Source: Moorena sp. SIOASIH
GTDB taxonomy: Bacteria; Cyanobacteriota; Cyanobacteriia; Cyanobacteriales; Coleofasciculaceae
Length of the DNA stretch: 64,000 bases
NCBI RefSeq assembly: GCF_010671925.1
Contig: NZ_JAAHIH010000004.1
Span: forward strand, 859,501 to 923,500
Direction: 5' to 3'
The notes below the pieces were generated by a model that searched no databases, was not told the origin of the DNA, and saw nothing but the letters and a program-made list of their open reading frames with translations. A program made the translations under genes and the position numbers. Shown here one piece after another: positions 17,488 through 25,969 of this stretch (position 1 is the first letter of the stretch; each line of letters begins with the position of its first letter).

Positions 17488-17827
17488 AGTTCCAGATCAG
17501 GATCCGGGTGTTGACACCCCAGGCGTAGATATTATCATGGAATCCCGGGGACTAGGCATAGCTCCAGGCAACCCAGTCACCAACCTCAGCCCATTGGTTA
17601 ACGATGACTACGCTGGTCGCCAGTTCTTGTATCCAGTGTTCTCTGAGGCTAGTGTTAATGAACCTACTGCTACATTAGGTTTACTAGCCCTTGGTATTAT
17701 AGGAGCACGTTTGAGTACTCAAGGGAAAAAAGCAAGCAACAGAGAGTGACAGACATTCGACACAGGTAGTGGTGCTGAAGTCCTACCTTTTCCCAAAAAA
17801 ATCTAGACTTCAAGTCTTTCTTTGGGA

Positions 17828-17833
17828 TATAAT
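17828..17833 (+). promoter_or_regulatory. -10 element for rplS
   Basis: TATAAT in the context GGGATATAATCAG, 28 bp before the rplS ATG. No convincing -35 box. Confidence 0.5.
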
Positions 17834-17861
17834 CAGAAACTGGTGCTTTTAGGCAAAAACC

Positions 17862-18224
17862 ATGAATGCTCAAGAAATCATTCGTTCCCTTGAAGCGGAA
17901 CAACTAAAGGAAAACGTCCCTACCATCTATGTCGGTGACACCGTGCGGGTGGGGGTACGGATTAAAGAAGGTAATAAGGAACGGATTCAACCCTATGAAG
18001 GCACTGTGATTGCCATGCGCAATGGTGGCATAAATGAAACGATTACAGTACGCCGGATTTTCCAAGGGATTGGTGTGGAACGGGTTTTTCTACTCCATTC
18101 TCCAAAAATTGCTAATATAAAAGTAATCCGTCGAGGCAAGGTGCGTCGAGCCAAGCTATACTACTTACGCGATCGCGTTGGTAAGGCTACTCGCATCAAA
18201 CAACGCTTTGACCGTAGTTTATAA
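17862..18224 (+). CDS. rplS: 50S ribosomal protein L19
   Basis: 120 residues. Full family match: [99 protein letters not shown]19 sits at the 30S/50S interface. It is followed at 95 bp by tRNA-Trp and the secE cluster, the usual cyanobacterial order. Confidence 0.97.
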   Translation: MNAQEIIRSLEAEQLKENVPTIYVGDTVRVGVRIKEGNKERIQPYEGTVIAMRNGGINETITVRRIFQGIGVERVFLLHSPKIANIKVIRRGKVRRAKLYYLRDRVGKATRIKQRFDRSL

Positions 18225-18318
18225 CCTTTTTTTGGTTTAGCATCAGGTTGGTGTAAATGCCAAAATTAGGGTAAACTAAATAAAGCGAGAGGTTAACCTC
18301 TACCTCTCTACTCCATCT

Positions 18319-18391
18319 GCGTCCTTAGTTCAGTTGGTAGAACGCAGGTCTCCAAAACCTGATGTCGGGGGTTCGAGTCCTCCAGGGCGCG
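18319..18391 (+). tRNA. trnW: tRNA-Trp (anticodon CCA)
   Basis: 73 nt. Acceptor stem GCGTCCT / AGGGCGC with discriminator G; D arm TTCAGTTGGTAGAA; anticodon loop CTCCAAA; T loop GGTTCGAGTCC. No CCA encoded. Confidence 0.95.
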
Positions 18392-18419
18392 CTCAAAATT
18401 GGTAGAATACCAAAACATC

Positions 18420-18805
18420 CGCTCCTCATGATAGCCCCTTATTTCTAAGGAGGGGTGTAAGAGCGGCGCGACGGATTTTAACCCGACGTGTCTATAATAT
18501 AAAGAAGGAGAATCGTACACCTATTGCCTCTTAAAACATGGTGAAAAACCCAAAAAACAACAACGGTAAAGGTGTTGCTGATATTTCCCACAAAAGTAGC
18601 CACACAGTTAGGCAATGATCTAACCAAGGTGGGTAGGGGAGCTTTGACACTCCCGCACCGGTACGTTCCCGTAGCGTGGCCTACGGCCAATCTGTTTAAA
18701 TCTCTAAGTAGATCGGATCGGACAAGGTTGCTACGTGGCAAGGTTCAAACCTGCCACGTAGCAACCTTGTAGAATCCCCCGCATTTTAATCGGGGGAGAT
18801 GTCAA
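18420..18805 (+). mobile_element. tnpB-less IS200/IS605 mini-element, family C
   Basis: The right end (about 18605-18805) matches the tnpB C tail and right hairpin at 47205-47378: AAGGTGGGTAGGGGAGCTTT, GACACTCCC, then CTTGTAGAATCCCCCG / CGGGGGAGATGTCAA. Small tnpB pieces such as GGTGAAAAACCCA are also recognisable. The left hairpin GCCCCTTATTTCTAAGGAGG GGTG follows AACATCC, the same string that precedes IS C. It carries an extra GCCACGTAGCAACC hairpin. It separates tRNA-Trp from secE. Confidence 0.75.
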
Positions 18806-18813
18806 TTGTGTCA

Positions 18814-18819
18814 TATAAT
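18814..18819 (+). promoter_or_regulatory. -10 element of the secE-nusG operon
   Basis: TATAAT, with no -35 match at the right distance. The mini-element ends only 8 bp upstream, so any upstream promoter element is now element DNA. A GGGGGAAAGGAG ribosome-binding region precedes the GTG start of secE. Confidence 0.5.
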
Positions 18820-18914
18820 CCCTGGCTGGATTAACTCAGCAAGATGCGCACATAGCACTAAGCACCGACCATGGTAGACCGATATTAATGCGTTGATGGG
18901 GGAAAGGAGAAGTT

Positions 18915-19142
18915 GTGGCAAAGAAAACAAAAGCTGAACCAGAAACTAAAGAAACTGAATCTGGGTTTAACCTAGGTCAGTTCTTCAACGAAACTAAAGA
19001 AGAACTCGCTAAAGTCGTTTGGCCTTCTCGGCAACAGTTAATTAGCGAATCAGCAGCGGTATTGTTGATGGTCATTCTGTCTGCCACCATAATTTATTTG
19101 GTAGATGGTTTATTTTCCTGGGCATCAGGACAAGTATTTTGA
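18915..19142 (+). CDS. secE: preprotein translocase subunit SecE
   Basis: 75 residues, GTG start with a strong GGAAAGGAGAAG Shine-Dalgarno. Charged N-terminus, the conserved amphipathic FNETKEELAKVVWPSRQQL, then one transmembrane helix (AAVLLMVILSATIIYLVDGLF). It stabilises the SecYEG channel. The stop overlaps the nusG start (TGATG). Confidence 0.95.
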   Translation: MAKKTKAEPETKETESGFNLGQFFNETKEELAKVVWPSRQQLISESAAVLLMVILSATIIYLVDGLFSWASGQVF

Positions 19143-19759
19143 TGAGTTTTGCTGCAGACGAATCCCAAGATTTCGGGGAACAGGTATCAAAACCTGCAAG
19201 TCCACGTTGGTACGCAGTCCAGGTTGCTTCTGGCTGTGAAAAACGGGTTAAAACGAACTTGGAACAGCGCATCCAAACCATGGATGTAGCGGACCGGATT
19301 TTGAAAGTGCAGATTCCCCAAACACCTACGGTTAAAATCCGTAAAGATGGTTCTCGGCAACACGGCGAAGAAAAAGTTTTCCCCGGCTATGTGTTAGTTC
19401 AGATGGTGATGGATGATGAAGCTTGGCAAGTTGTCAAAAACACACCAAATGTGATTAATTTTGTTGGGGCAGAACAAAAACGCCGCTACGGGCGTGGACG
19501 GGGACATGTTAAACCCGTACCCCTCAGCTATGGTGAAGTGGAGCGGATCTTCAAGCAAACCGAAGATCAAGAGCCGATTGTCAAAGTAGATACGGCAGTA
19601 GGGGACAAAATCATGGTGTTATCTGGTCCGTTTAAAGAATTTGAAGGGGAAGTGATTGAAGTTAGCCCCGAAAGGAGCAAACTCAAAGCGTTACTCTCGA
19701 TCTTTGGGCGGGATACACCAGTAGAATTGGAGTTCAATCAGATTGAAAAAACAAGCTAG
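19142..19759 (+). CDS. nusG: transcription termination/antitermination factor NusG
   Basis: 205 residues from ATG 19142. NGN domain (WYAVQVASGCEKRVKTNLEQ, VFPGYVLVQMVMDDEAWQVV) and C-terminal KOW domain (VGDKIMVLSGPFKEFEGEVI). Binds RNA polymerase and couples it to ribosomes or Rho. Translationally coupled to secE and 10 bp from rplK. Confidence 0.95.
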   Translation: MSFAADESQDFGEQVSKPASPRWYAVQVASGCEKRVKTNLEQRIQTMDVADRILKVQIPQTPTVKIRKDGSRQHGEEKVFPGYVLVQMVMDDEAWQVVKNTPNVINFVGAEQKRRYGRGRGHVKPVPLSYGEVERIFKQTEDQEPIVKVDTAVGDKIMVLSGPFKEFEGEVIEVSPERSKLKALLSIFGRDTPVELEFNQIEKTS

Positions 19760-19769
19760 ACCTTAGATA

Positions 19770-20195
19770 ATGGCTAAAAAAGTTGTTGCATTGATTAAGT
19801 TAGCGCTCCCAGCTGGGAAAGCTAACCCAGCTCCCCCCGTCGGACCAGCACTCGGTCAGCACGGGGTAAATATTATGGCATTCTGTAAAGAGTACAATGC
19901 CAAAACTGCTGATCAAGCTGGTATGGTGATACCAGTAGAAATTTCAGTGTTTGAGGATCGAAGCTTTACCTTTATCCTCAAAACTCCACCAGCATCTGTA
20001 CTGATTAAGAAAGCTGCTGGCATTGAGAAAGGTTCAGCACAACCCAACCGCACTAGAGTTGGCAGCCTTACTCGCTCCCAGCTGCAAGAAATCGCCCAAA
20101 CTAAAATGCCTGACCTCAATGCTAATGATATAGAAGCGGCAATGAAAATTGTGGAAGGCACAGCTAGAAACATGGGTGTAGCCATAACCGATTAG
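19770..20195 (+). CDS. rplK: 50S ribosomal protein L11
   Basis: 141 residues: [55 protein letters not shown] and the C-terminal rRNA-binding [17 protein letters not shown]. Part of the GTPase-associated centre. Follows nusG by 10 bp. Confidence 0.97.
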   Translation: MAKKVVALIKLALPAGKANPAPPVGPALGQHGVNIMAFCKEYNAKTADQAGMVIPVEISVFEDRSFTFILKTPPASVLIKKAAGIEKGSAQPNRTRVGSLTRSQLQEIAQTKMPDLNANDIEAAMKIVEGTARNMGVAITD

Positions 20196-20290
20196 AAGGA
20201 TGAAGGATGAAGGCTCAAGGATGAAAGATGAATTAAGGCTGTAACCTGACAACTTTCAACTTTAAACTTTCAACTTTAAACTTTAAACTT
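20196..20290. repeat. heptamer arrays in the rplK-rplA spacer
   Basis: AAGGATG units followed by AACTTTC/AACTTTA heptamers. Such repeats inside a ribosomal operon are unusual; the downstream RBS (CCAGGAGATACAG) is intact. Confidence 0.6.
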
Positions 20291-20363
20291 TCAACTCCAA
20301 TGTATTAACGTAAACCATAGAGGGGGAGGAGTTTTACTTCGCTAAGTACCCCAGGAGATACAG

Positions 20364-21080
20364 ATGCCCAAGAAACCATCGCGTCGATTACAAGAACTAA
20401 AAAAGAAGGTTGAAGAGCGACCTTATGAACCCATAGAAGCTCTCAAACTCCTCAAAGAAACAGCCACGGCCAAATTTCCGGAATCGGCTGAAGCCCATAT
20501 TCGCTTAGGAATTGACCCAAAGTATACTGACCAGCAACTGCGCACTACAGTGGCTTTACCGAAGGGAACAGGTCAGACGATACGAGTAGCAGTGATTGCT
20601 CGGGGTGAAAAAGTCTCGGAAGCTACTAATGCAGGGGCAGACATTGCCGGTTCTGAGGAGTTAATTGCAGAAATTCAAAACGGGATGATGGATTTTGACC
20701 GGCTAATTGCTACGCCGGACATGATGCCCAAAGTAGCCAGATTAGGTCGCCTCCTCGGACCACGGGGCTTGATGCCTTCTCCTAAAGGTGGTACAGTTAC
20801 TAATGACATAGCTCAGGCAATTCAAGAATTCAAAGCTGGTAAACTAGAATTTAGGGCTGACCGTACTGGCATTGTTCATGTTATGTTTGGTAAGGTATCC
20901 TTTAGCCCCGAAGACTTACTGGTGAATCTGAAGGCTTTGCAGGAAACTATCGACCGCAATCGTCCATCTGGCGCGAAAGGTCGCTATTGGCGCACTTTAT
21001 ATGTGTCTGCTAGCATGGGTCCATCGATTGAAGTGGATGTCCCTATCCTGCGCGAACTCAAGCTTGAGGATGCTGCTTGA
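20364..21080 (+). CDS. rplA: 50S ribosomal protein L1
   Basis: 238 residues with family blocks [52 protein letters not shown], and [19 protein letters not shown]. Binds 23S rRNA at the L1 stalk. Good Shine-Dalgarno (AGGAGAT). Confidence 0.97.
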   Translation: MPKKPSRRLQELKKKVEERPYEPIEALKLLKETATAKFPESAEAHIRLGIDPKYTDQQLRTTVALPKGTGQTIRVAVIARGEKVSEATNAGADIAGSEELIAEIQNGMMDFDRLIATPDMMPKVARLGRLLGPRGLMPSPKGGTVTNDIAQAIQEFKAGKLEFRADRTGIVHVMFGKVSFSPEDLLVNLKALQETIDRNRPSGAKGRYWRTLYVSASMGPSIEVDVPILRELKLEDAA

Positions 21081-21112
21081 AACGGAGATTAAAAATTACC
21101 CGAAAATTCAAC

Positions 21113-21159
21113 AGGTGCGACCCGTGGCGAATTTAATTCTTAATGGGTCAAGCGTACCT
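21113..21159. repeat. 47-bp dispersed palindrome AGGTGCG ... CGTACCT
   Basis: AGGTGCGACCCGTGGCGAAT then TTAATTCTTAATGGGTCAAG. Near-identical at 31384-31430 and a more palindromic form at 47468-47513. Confidence 0.7.
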
Positions 21160-21194
21160 AAAGACAAACTAGACAATTGAAGAAGGCTTGCGCT

Positions 21195-21356
21195 GAAGAC
21201 AGCAGGAGTAAGTAGCTTAATATCCTGCCGAGGTTAAAGTACTATGTATCATCTGCCCAGGCACTGATCCTACAGTGAGTGCGATTGTGCTACGCACACG
21301 CTACGCGAACGCGGTAATGATACAACCCTTAACCCCGGCTAAGTCTCCGGGGTTTT
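21195..21356 (+). ncRNA. ribosomal protein L10 leader of rplJL, carrying a repeat insert
   Basis: Contains the conserved core GAAGACAGCAGGAGTAAG and ATATCCTGCCGAGGTT, where AGCAGGA and TCCTGC pair, as in the L10(L12)4 autoregulatory leader. It ends in a rho-independent terminator. A dispersed GTGCTACGCACACGCTACGC repeat (21287-21312) lies between core and terminator. Excess L10/L12 is expected to bind and promote termination; family knowledge, not shown here. Confidence 0.75.
21333..21356 (+). terminator. attenuator hairpin upstream of rplJ
   Basis: AACCCCGG, 8-nt loop, CCGGGGTT followed by T-rich DNA, 135 bp before rplJ. Confidence 0.75.
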
Positions 21357-21491
21357 AGTTTGGTTATTTGTTATCAGTCAGATCATCGACGGTTGAATAC
21401 TTATCATTCTTGGTTGAGAGTCAATTGAAAATAAATATTATTTATTTTTATTTATGAACAATTAACAATTAACCAAATAACACTGAACAAA

Positions 21492-22058
21492 ATGGGTAGA
21501 ACACTTGACGAGAAAAAGACAATTGTGGCGGAGCTCAAGCAAACCTTGAGCGAGTCTCAACTGGCTGTAGTTATTGATTACCAGGGGCTGTCGGTTGCTG
21601 AAATTACCGATTTACGGAATCGTCTGCGTCCCACTGGCACCATTTGCAAGGTGACCAAAAACACCTTCATGCGGCTTGCGGTGCAAGAAGACGAAAACTG
21701 GCAGCCGATGACAGAATTCCTGAGTGGTACTTCAGCCTTTCTCCTGGTCAAAGACGATGTTGGTAGTGCCATCAGAGCCTACCAGGAGTTTAAGAAAGCC
21801 GCCAAGAAAACTGAATTTCGCGGCGGCGTGATGCAAGGTCAAGCCTTGAATGAAGAGCAAGTTAAGGCAATTGCCGACTTGCCTTCTAAGGAGGAACTGA
21901 TCGCGCAAGTTGCTGGAGCCATTAATTCTATTGCTAGCAAACTTGCTGTCGGGATTAATGAGGTACCAGCCTCCTTGGGTCGTAGTATTAACGAGGTGCC
22001 AGCTTCTTTGGGTCGATGCATCCAAGGGATTGCTGCCAAGGAAGAAGGCAACAGCTAG
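21492..22058 (+). CDS. rplJ: 50S ribosomal protein L10, with C-terminal 13-residue duplication
   Basis: 188 residues. N-terminal globular domain (VIDYQGLSVAEITDLRNRLR, VTKNTFMRLAV) and C-terminal helix that binds L7/L12 dimers. Near the end the segment INEVPASLGRS/C occurs twice in tandem (about residues 156-181), from a 39-nt duplication. Most cyanobacterial L10 proteins have one copy. The extra copy would lengthen the stalk helix region. Confidence 0.95.
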   Translation: MGRTLDEKKTIVAELKQTLSESQLAVVIDYQGLSVAEITDLRNRLRPTGTICKVTKNTFMRLAVQEDENWQPMTEFLSGTSAFLLVKDDVGSAIRAYQEFKKAAKKTEFRGGVMQGQALNEEQVKAIADLPSKEELIAQVAGAINSIASKLAVGINEVPASLGRSINEVPASLGRCIQGIAAKEEGNS

Positions 22059-22147
22059 TACTCGGTTTTCCCCCTTTCGGAGATTTGTACAACACTCAAG
22101 TACAACACTCAATACATTAAACAATTCACCTAAAAGGAGTTATATCA

Positions 22148-22549
22148 ATGTCTGCTACAACTGATGAAATTCTCGAAAAATTAAAATCACTGACCCTGCT
22201 AGAAGCTTCTGAGCTAGTTAAGCAGATCGAAGAGGCTTTTGGTGTCAGCGCTGCTGCTCCTGCTGGCGGTATGATGATGATGCCTGGTGCTATGCCTGGT
22301 GCTCCAGCTGCTGAGGCTGAGCCAGAGGAAGAGAAAACTGAATTTGATGTAGTTCTAGAAGAGTTCCCCTCTGATAAGAAGATTGCTGTACTTAAGGTGG
22401 TGCGTACCATCACTGGTTTGGGTCTCAAAGAAGCCAAAGAGTTGGTGGAATCCGCTCCTAAACCGATTAAAGAGGCCATTGCTAAAGATGCGGCTGAGGA
22501 TATTAAGAAGCAACTGGAAGAGACTGGTGCTAAAGTTACCGTCAAGTAA
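22148..22549 (+). CDS. rplL: 50S ribosomal protein L7/L12
   Basis: 133 residues: N-terminal dimer domain ([20 protein letters not shown]), Ala/Gly/Met-rich hinge and the C-terminal factor-binding domain ([20 protein letters not shown]). RBS AAAAGGAG. Last gene of the operon; the terminator follows after a repeat-filled spacer. Confidence 0.97.
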   Translation: MSATTDEILEKLKSLTLLEASELVKQIEEAFGVSAAAPAGGMMMMPGAMPGAPAAEAEPEEEKTEFDVVLEEFPSDKKIAVLKVVRTITGLGLKEAKELVESAPKPIKEAIAKDAAEDIKKQLEETGAKVTVK

Positions 22550-22575
22550 TATCTACTATCATGTCCGGTTGACGA

Positions 22576-22712
22576 TAAGCATATGCGCTACGCGCACGCT
22601 ACGCGAACAGCAGTCAGCCGTCAGCCGTCAGCCCTGAGCCATTCGCGTAGCGTGGCCACAGGCCTTTGGCTGATAGCTGATATCTGATAGCTGATAGCTG
22701 ATAGCTGACGAT
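22576..22712. repeat. dispersed palindrome plus GTCAGCC / TAGCTGA heptamers
   Basis: GCGCTACGCGCACGCTACGC, GTCAGCC units, TTCGCGTAGCGTGGCC and TAGCTGA units, between rplL and its terminator. Confidence 0.7.
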
Positions 22713-22775
22713 TAGTGACTATTTGGTAAGTGATTAACCAGACTTGAGCTCAGTTGAATCAACCTCAATTTTTGG

Positions 22776-22804
22776 GGAGCCGACGCAATCGGCTCCTTTT
22801 TTTT
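22776..22804 (+). terminator. rho-independent terminator of the ribosomal operon
   Basis: GGAGCCGA, loop CGCAA, TCGGCTCC, then eight T residues. Confidence 0.9.
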
Positions 22805-22905
22805 GTGGAACCGGCATCTTGTGTGGAACGGGCATCTTGCCCGTTTCATTTTCTGGAATGATTTAAATAGTTTTGTGGAACGAGCATCTTGCCCGTTTCA
22901 TTTTC
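22805..22905. repeat. GGAACGGGCATCTTGCCCG repeats
   Basis: Three tandem-spaced copies of a small hairpin repeat (GGGCATCTTGCCC). Related units lie at 55236-55292 and 57464-57505. Confidence 0.65.
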
Positions 22906-23101
22906 CGTTGAGGGGGTGACAAGTCAGCTCAACTGTTGGTGATGCGATCGCATACCATTCCCTTCAGAGGAATCCCGCCTAGGGCTTTAGAATACGCTGA
23001 TTTCAATAACTCCATCCAGTCACCGAATCGAGTCAGTGAATCCAGTCACCGAATACAGTAATTAACTTCACTGGTTGATGTGATTGATATCACACCTTTA
23101 T

Positions 23102-23142
23102 GTGACATACTCCCACACGCTCATCAAAGATTACAGTGTGGG
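23102..23142 (-). ncRNA. right-end hairpin / 3' part of predicted omegaRNA, family B
   Basis: Overlaps the tnpB end: CCCACACTG ... CGTGTGGGAGTATGTCAC. The guide would come from bases just below 23102. Confidence 0.5.
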
Positions 23143-24345
23143 CTTCTTACCAACTCCACCCAACGGTTCGGATACCCGGTAAGCTTTATTTCCGACGGGA
23201 TGCCCCACCGCCAACTTCAATATATTTTTCGCCGCATTCACATCACGATCTTCGATGTACCCACAAGAAGGACAAGAATGGATACGGTCTTTTAATTTTT
23301 TAGGTACCTTTGTTCCACAATTGGAACAATTTTGGCTGGTGTTTCGGGGGTTTACCGCAACTGTGACCAAACCAGCATTCTCGGCTTTGTTTGATAATAT
23401 TGACAGAAATTGACCCCAACCAGCGTCCAATACAGATTTAGCTAATTTAGTCCTAGCCAAACCCTTAATGTTTAGTTTTTCATGAGCAACTAGATCGTAG
23501 GTATCTAGCAAGCTTTTTGTTGTCTTAAAGTGAAAATCTTTTCGGGTGTCAGCTACCTTTTTGTGAGCCTTCCCTAGTTTGTTTACAGCTTTTTTTCTGT
23601 TCTTACTACCTTTCCTTGATCTACTGACAGCTTTCTGGATTTTATTGAGTCGTTTTTGAGCTTTTCTGTAATACTGAGGAATTGGTATCTCAGTACCGTC
23701 AGACCTGATCAAGAACGATTTAAGACCCATGTCTATCCCGATGGGATTTTCAACACTGTCTACTGGGATAATATTCGGGACTGTATCATCTTGGATTGAC
23801 AGCGTGACGTAATAGCCATCAGCCTTTCGGGTTATAGTCGCTGTCTTGATTTTAAACCCTTCTGGAATAGGTCGATGATAAATCATTTTAACCTTTCCAA
23901 ATTTTGGAAGAGTCAAAATATTTCCATTTATTGGATTTTTAGACAGAGACGGGAAAGTAAATGACTTATATCTATTTTTCCCTTTAAATCGAGGTCTTCC
24001 ACTCTTTTTCCCATTACCGTCTCCTTTAAGAAACCTCTTAAAAGCAAGGTCAACTCTTTTTACGCAATCCTGGAGTACTTGAGATTGAACTACCTTGTAC
24101 CAGGGTCTATCCTTCTTTAGTTGAGGAAGAGTTTTCTTTTGGGAAAAATAATCAGGATTTTTCCTTAGGTCTGGCAAGTGACAAATCAAAGGACAGGAGT
24201 TAATGGAGCAGCGATTTTGCTCATACCAATTAAACCTATCTGCAAGCAAATAGTTGTATTGGCAACGGAGTAGATCCAGCCATTTCTCGATTTCAGATTC
24301 CTGGGCTTTGGTTAACCTTAGTCGATATTGATAGGCTGCTCTCAT
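23131..24345 (-). CDS. tnpB: TnpB, RNA-guided DNA endonuclease, family B (intact)
   Basis: 404 residues, unbroken. RuvC-I Asp in [13 protein letters not shown], RuvC-II Glu in [13 protein letters not shown], zinc ribbon CSNCGT / CPSCGY, RuvC-III Asp in [12 protein letters not shown]. The N-terminal wedge/REC region reads [20 protein letters not shown]. TnpB proteins cut DNA guided by RNA from the element right end and help the element persist after excision. RBS AGGAGAT precedes the ATG. This is one of two unbroken TnpB proteins in the window; it could use RNA from the mini-element at 32295. Confidence 0.92.
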   Translation of the reverse strand: MRAAYQYRLRLTKAQESEIEKWLDLLRCQYNYLLADRFNWYEQNRCSINSCPLICHLPDLRKNPDYFSQKKTLPQLKKDRPWYKVVQSQVLQDCVKRVDLAFKRFLKGDGNGKKSGRPRFKGKNRYKSFTFPSLSKNPINGNILTLPKFGKVKMIYHRPIPEGFKIKTATITRKADGYYVTLSIQDDTVPNIIPVDSVENPIGIDMGLKSFLIRSDGTEIPIPQYYRKAQKRLNKIQKAVSRSRKGSKNRKKAVNKLGKAHKKVADTRKDFHFKTTKSLLDTYDLVAHEKLNIKGLARTKLAKSVLDAGWGQFLSILSNKAENAGLVTVAVNPRNTSQNCSNCGTKVPKKLKDRIHSCPSCGYIEDRDVNAAKNILKLAVGHPVGNKAYRVSEPLGGVGKKPTL

Positions 24346-24377
24346 TGTTGCTATCTCCTGTTTTTCGACCTACTATT

Positions 24378-24406
24378 AGTATAGCATACAGCTAGTCAAA
24401 TGGCAA
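24378..24406 (-). promoter_or_regulatory. promoter of tnpB B
   Basis: On the minus strand TTGCCA, 17-nt spacer, TATACT, ending 33 bp upstream of the tnpB start, inside the region shared with the divergent small gene. Confidence 0.6.
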
Positions 24407-24412
24407 GTCAGA

Positions 24413-24580
24413 ATGAAAACTATAAAAATGACGATACGGTTGACCGAGTATGAAAAGAAAAAACTAGAGCAAGAAGCAACCAAAAGGGGGATGAACCAAT
24501 CAGAGGTACTTAGAAGTTTGATAGCTCGTTTCCCCGTTCGCGTAGCGTCGGCTTTGCCGAATCCCAAAGACTCCGTGTAA
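24413..24580 (+). CDS. 55-residue ribbon-helix-helix protein, divergent from tnpB B
   Basis: ATG 24413 to TAA 24578. Reads MTIRLTEYEKKKLEQEATKR GMNQSEVLRSLIARF after MKTIK, a textbook RHH fold: beta strand, helix A, GMNQSE turn, helix B. The last 15 residues come from an inserted TTCGCGTAGCGTCGGC repeat. It parallels the gene at 10481 and probably binds the shared promoter region. Shorter than usual ORF cut-offs, so easily missed. Confidence 0.7.
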   Translation: MKTIKMTIRLTEYEKKKLEQEATKRGMNQSEVLRSLIARFPVRVASALPNPKDSV

Positions 24581-24634
24581 AATTCATCCCACGCCGACTT
24601 TCAGTTCGGACGTGGGGCTTCTTTTACCGGTCAG

Positions 24635-25219
24635 CTAACTAAATCGATAATAATGATTATTAGTAAAAATTATAAGATTAGTCAGCCAAGTCTTTTAATT
24701 TATCATCTCAGGGCAAAGCATCTGATTATATGCTCACGATTATAAGCTCAGGGTAGCACATCTCTGGGTTATTAAATATATCAGTCAATAAATATAATAT
24801 CATCTCTGATTGACTAATTATCAGATCCGAAATCAGGTAATTTGGAATTGGTAATTTAGAATTGGTGATTTTAAATTGGTAATTGGTAGTTTAGGATTAC
24901 CCATTACCGATTACGCTTAACCAAAAATCTAGAGACTATTTTGTAAGTGATTAACCGAACTTGAAATAAATATCACTTCATATCAATTCAGTAAAGCTGT
25001 ATCGGTGTCTTCAGCTAAACGTGAGATGCTCTAAATTGTGCCGTGTATTTCACGTTTAACTAGATTTTACGTGCATTTCTGCTCAAACAATTCGAGCAGA
25101 GGTCGCTGTCATCAGTAACCTAGAAGCAATTCTTTGCAAACGTGAATATGAACTCGTTTGCCTATAAGCCTTAGGGTTGCCTCGCGAGTAAACTGTGAAC
25201 CTCTGTATCCTAATTTAGC
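24635..25219. other. gene-free spacer
   Basis: AT-rich. Holds short GGTAATTTAGAATTGGT-like heptad runs near 24837-24900. No gene or strong promoter recognised. Confidence 0.4.
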
Positions 25220-25969
25220 ATGTCCAAAATCCAATCGACACCGCTTATCCCACAAGAGGAAAATAAGCAAAATAAATTTCCAGACTGTCTGACGATGGAG
25301 CTTAAAGTTGAGCCAGTCTCGACAGGGATTTTTTCATCTCGCCAGATAGAGCAATTGAAGCTATACCTGACTATACAATTTAATGAACAGTGGGTGCAGA
25401 TGCCATTCGGTCGAGTTAGGTTCGGACTCAAAGGTGGAGAACTCAGGCTAACGCTGAAAAATGCCAAGATACCTTTGGAAGCTCGTAACTTCAGTGGCTC
25501 ATTTGAGCCTGCTGTTGAGAAAGAGAGGAAGCAGCAAGAGAGTAAGGAAAATCACAGTAAAGTCGAGGCTTGTTGGGATAAGAATAAACCTGGAGTTAAA
25601 GCTAACCATGGTCAAAAAAATACAGGAGGCACAACCGATGAGTTTCAGTTCATTGACTATCAGATCACAACGAAGGGGTCAGAGGAAACTCCGGCTTGGG
25701 TTTTTGAGGTAAAAACGGGTCAACCCGTGTTTAAAGGATTACTCAAGGAAGTCGAGCTGGGAACAATAGATGTAATGGCAAAGCCGTGCTACATAGAAGC
25801 TACCTTTGAAGTTTTTAAGCCAGATGTTCATCTGACTGGAGCTGAAGGGTTGTGGTCTTCCGAAATTAGTCGGGAAAAAGATGTAGTCTTAGATAGAAAG
25901 ATTGCCTTACTGCTTCTAAAGCACCAATTAAAACCTTATTTAAGTAAAGTGGTACTCAAGTATGACTAA
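25220..25969 (+). CDS. unknown protein, first gene of a two-gene operon
   Basis: 249 residues, soluble, charged, no signal peptide. Two beta-rich parts (residues ~25-95 and ~140-215: MELKVEPVSTGIFSSRQIEQ, PAWVFEVKTGQPVFKG) flank a Lys/Asn-rich linker (~100-135). Not recognised as a known family. It overlaps the next gene by 8 nt (ATGACTAA), so the two are translationally coupled and probably act together. Confidence 0.6.
   Translation: MSKIQSTPLIPQEENKQNKFPDCLTMELKVEPVSTGIFSSRQIEQLKLYLTIQFNEQWVQMPFGRVRFGLKGGELRLTLKNAKIPLEARNFSGSFEPAVEKERKQQESKENHSKVEACWDKNKPGVKANHGQKNTGGTTDEFQFIDYQITTKGSEETPAWVFEVKTGQPVFKGLLKEVELGTIDVMAKPCYIEATFEVFKPDVHLTGAEGLWSSEISREKDVVLDRKIALLLLKHQLKPYLSKVVLKYD

Larger units (their letters stand above)
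16216..17749 (+). pseudogene. secreted PEP-CTERM zinc metalloprotease, broken by frameshift/insert and a mini-IS
   Basis: Start GTG 16216 or, better, ATG 16234 (MKAKFKNKQPLDLLKL, then a hydrophobic signal peptide ending near ARS). Three frames are needed: 16216-16602 (N-terminus), 16593-17042 (catalytic HEIGHAIGLGDIEGD zincin motif) and 17488-17749 (DIIMESRGLGIAPGNP, then a C-terminal NEPTATLGLLALGII GARL, a PEP-CTERM-like anchor with Asn for the first Pro). A 494-bp mini-element splits the last two; removing it rejoins the frame exactly. A hairpin-containing stretch near 16556-16690 separates the first two. In other cyanobacteria such proteins are exported and anchored by exosortase. Confidence 0.75.
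23102..24634 (-). mobile_element. IS200/IS605-type element, family B (intact tnpB plus divergent RHH gene)
   Basis: Right end: hairpin CCCACAC / GTGTGGG, ending TATGTCAC (complement of 23102-23109). Left end: hairpin GCCCCACGTCCGAACTGAAA GTCGGCGTGGG followed by ATGAATTT, with TTAG (complement of 24635-24638) just outside. The mini-element at 32295-32686 is also preceded by TTAG. No tnpA. Confidence 0.75.

Noticed and set aside
17337-17528. 63-codon frame in the metalloprotease interruption
   Set aside because: It is the relic tnpB tail and right end of mini-element A, not a gene.
18478-18772. Small frames on both strands between tRNA-Trp and secE
   Set aside because: They lie in the tnpB-less mini-element and read its hairpins.
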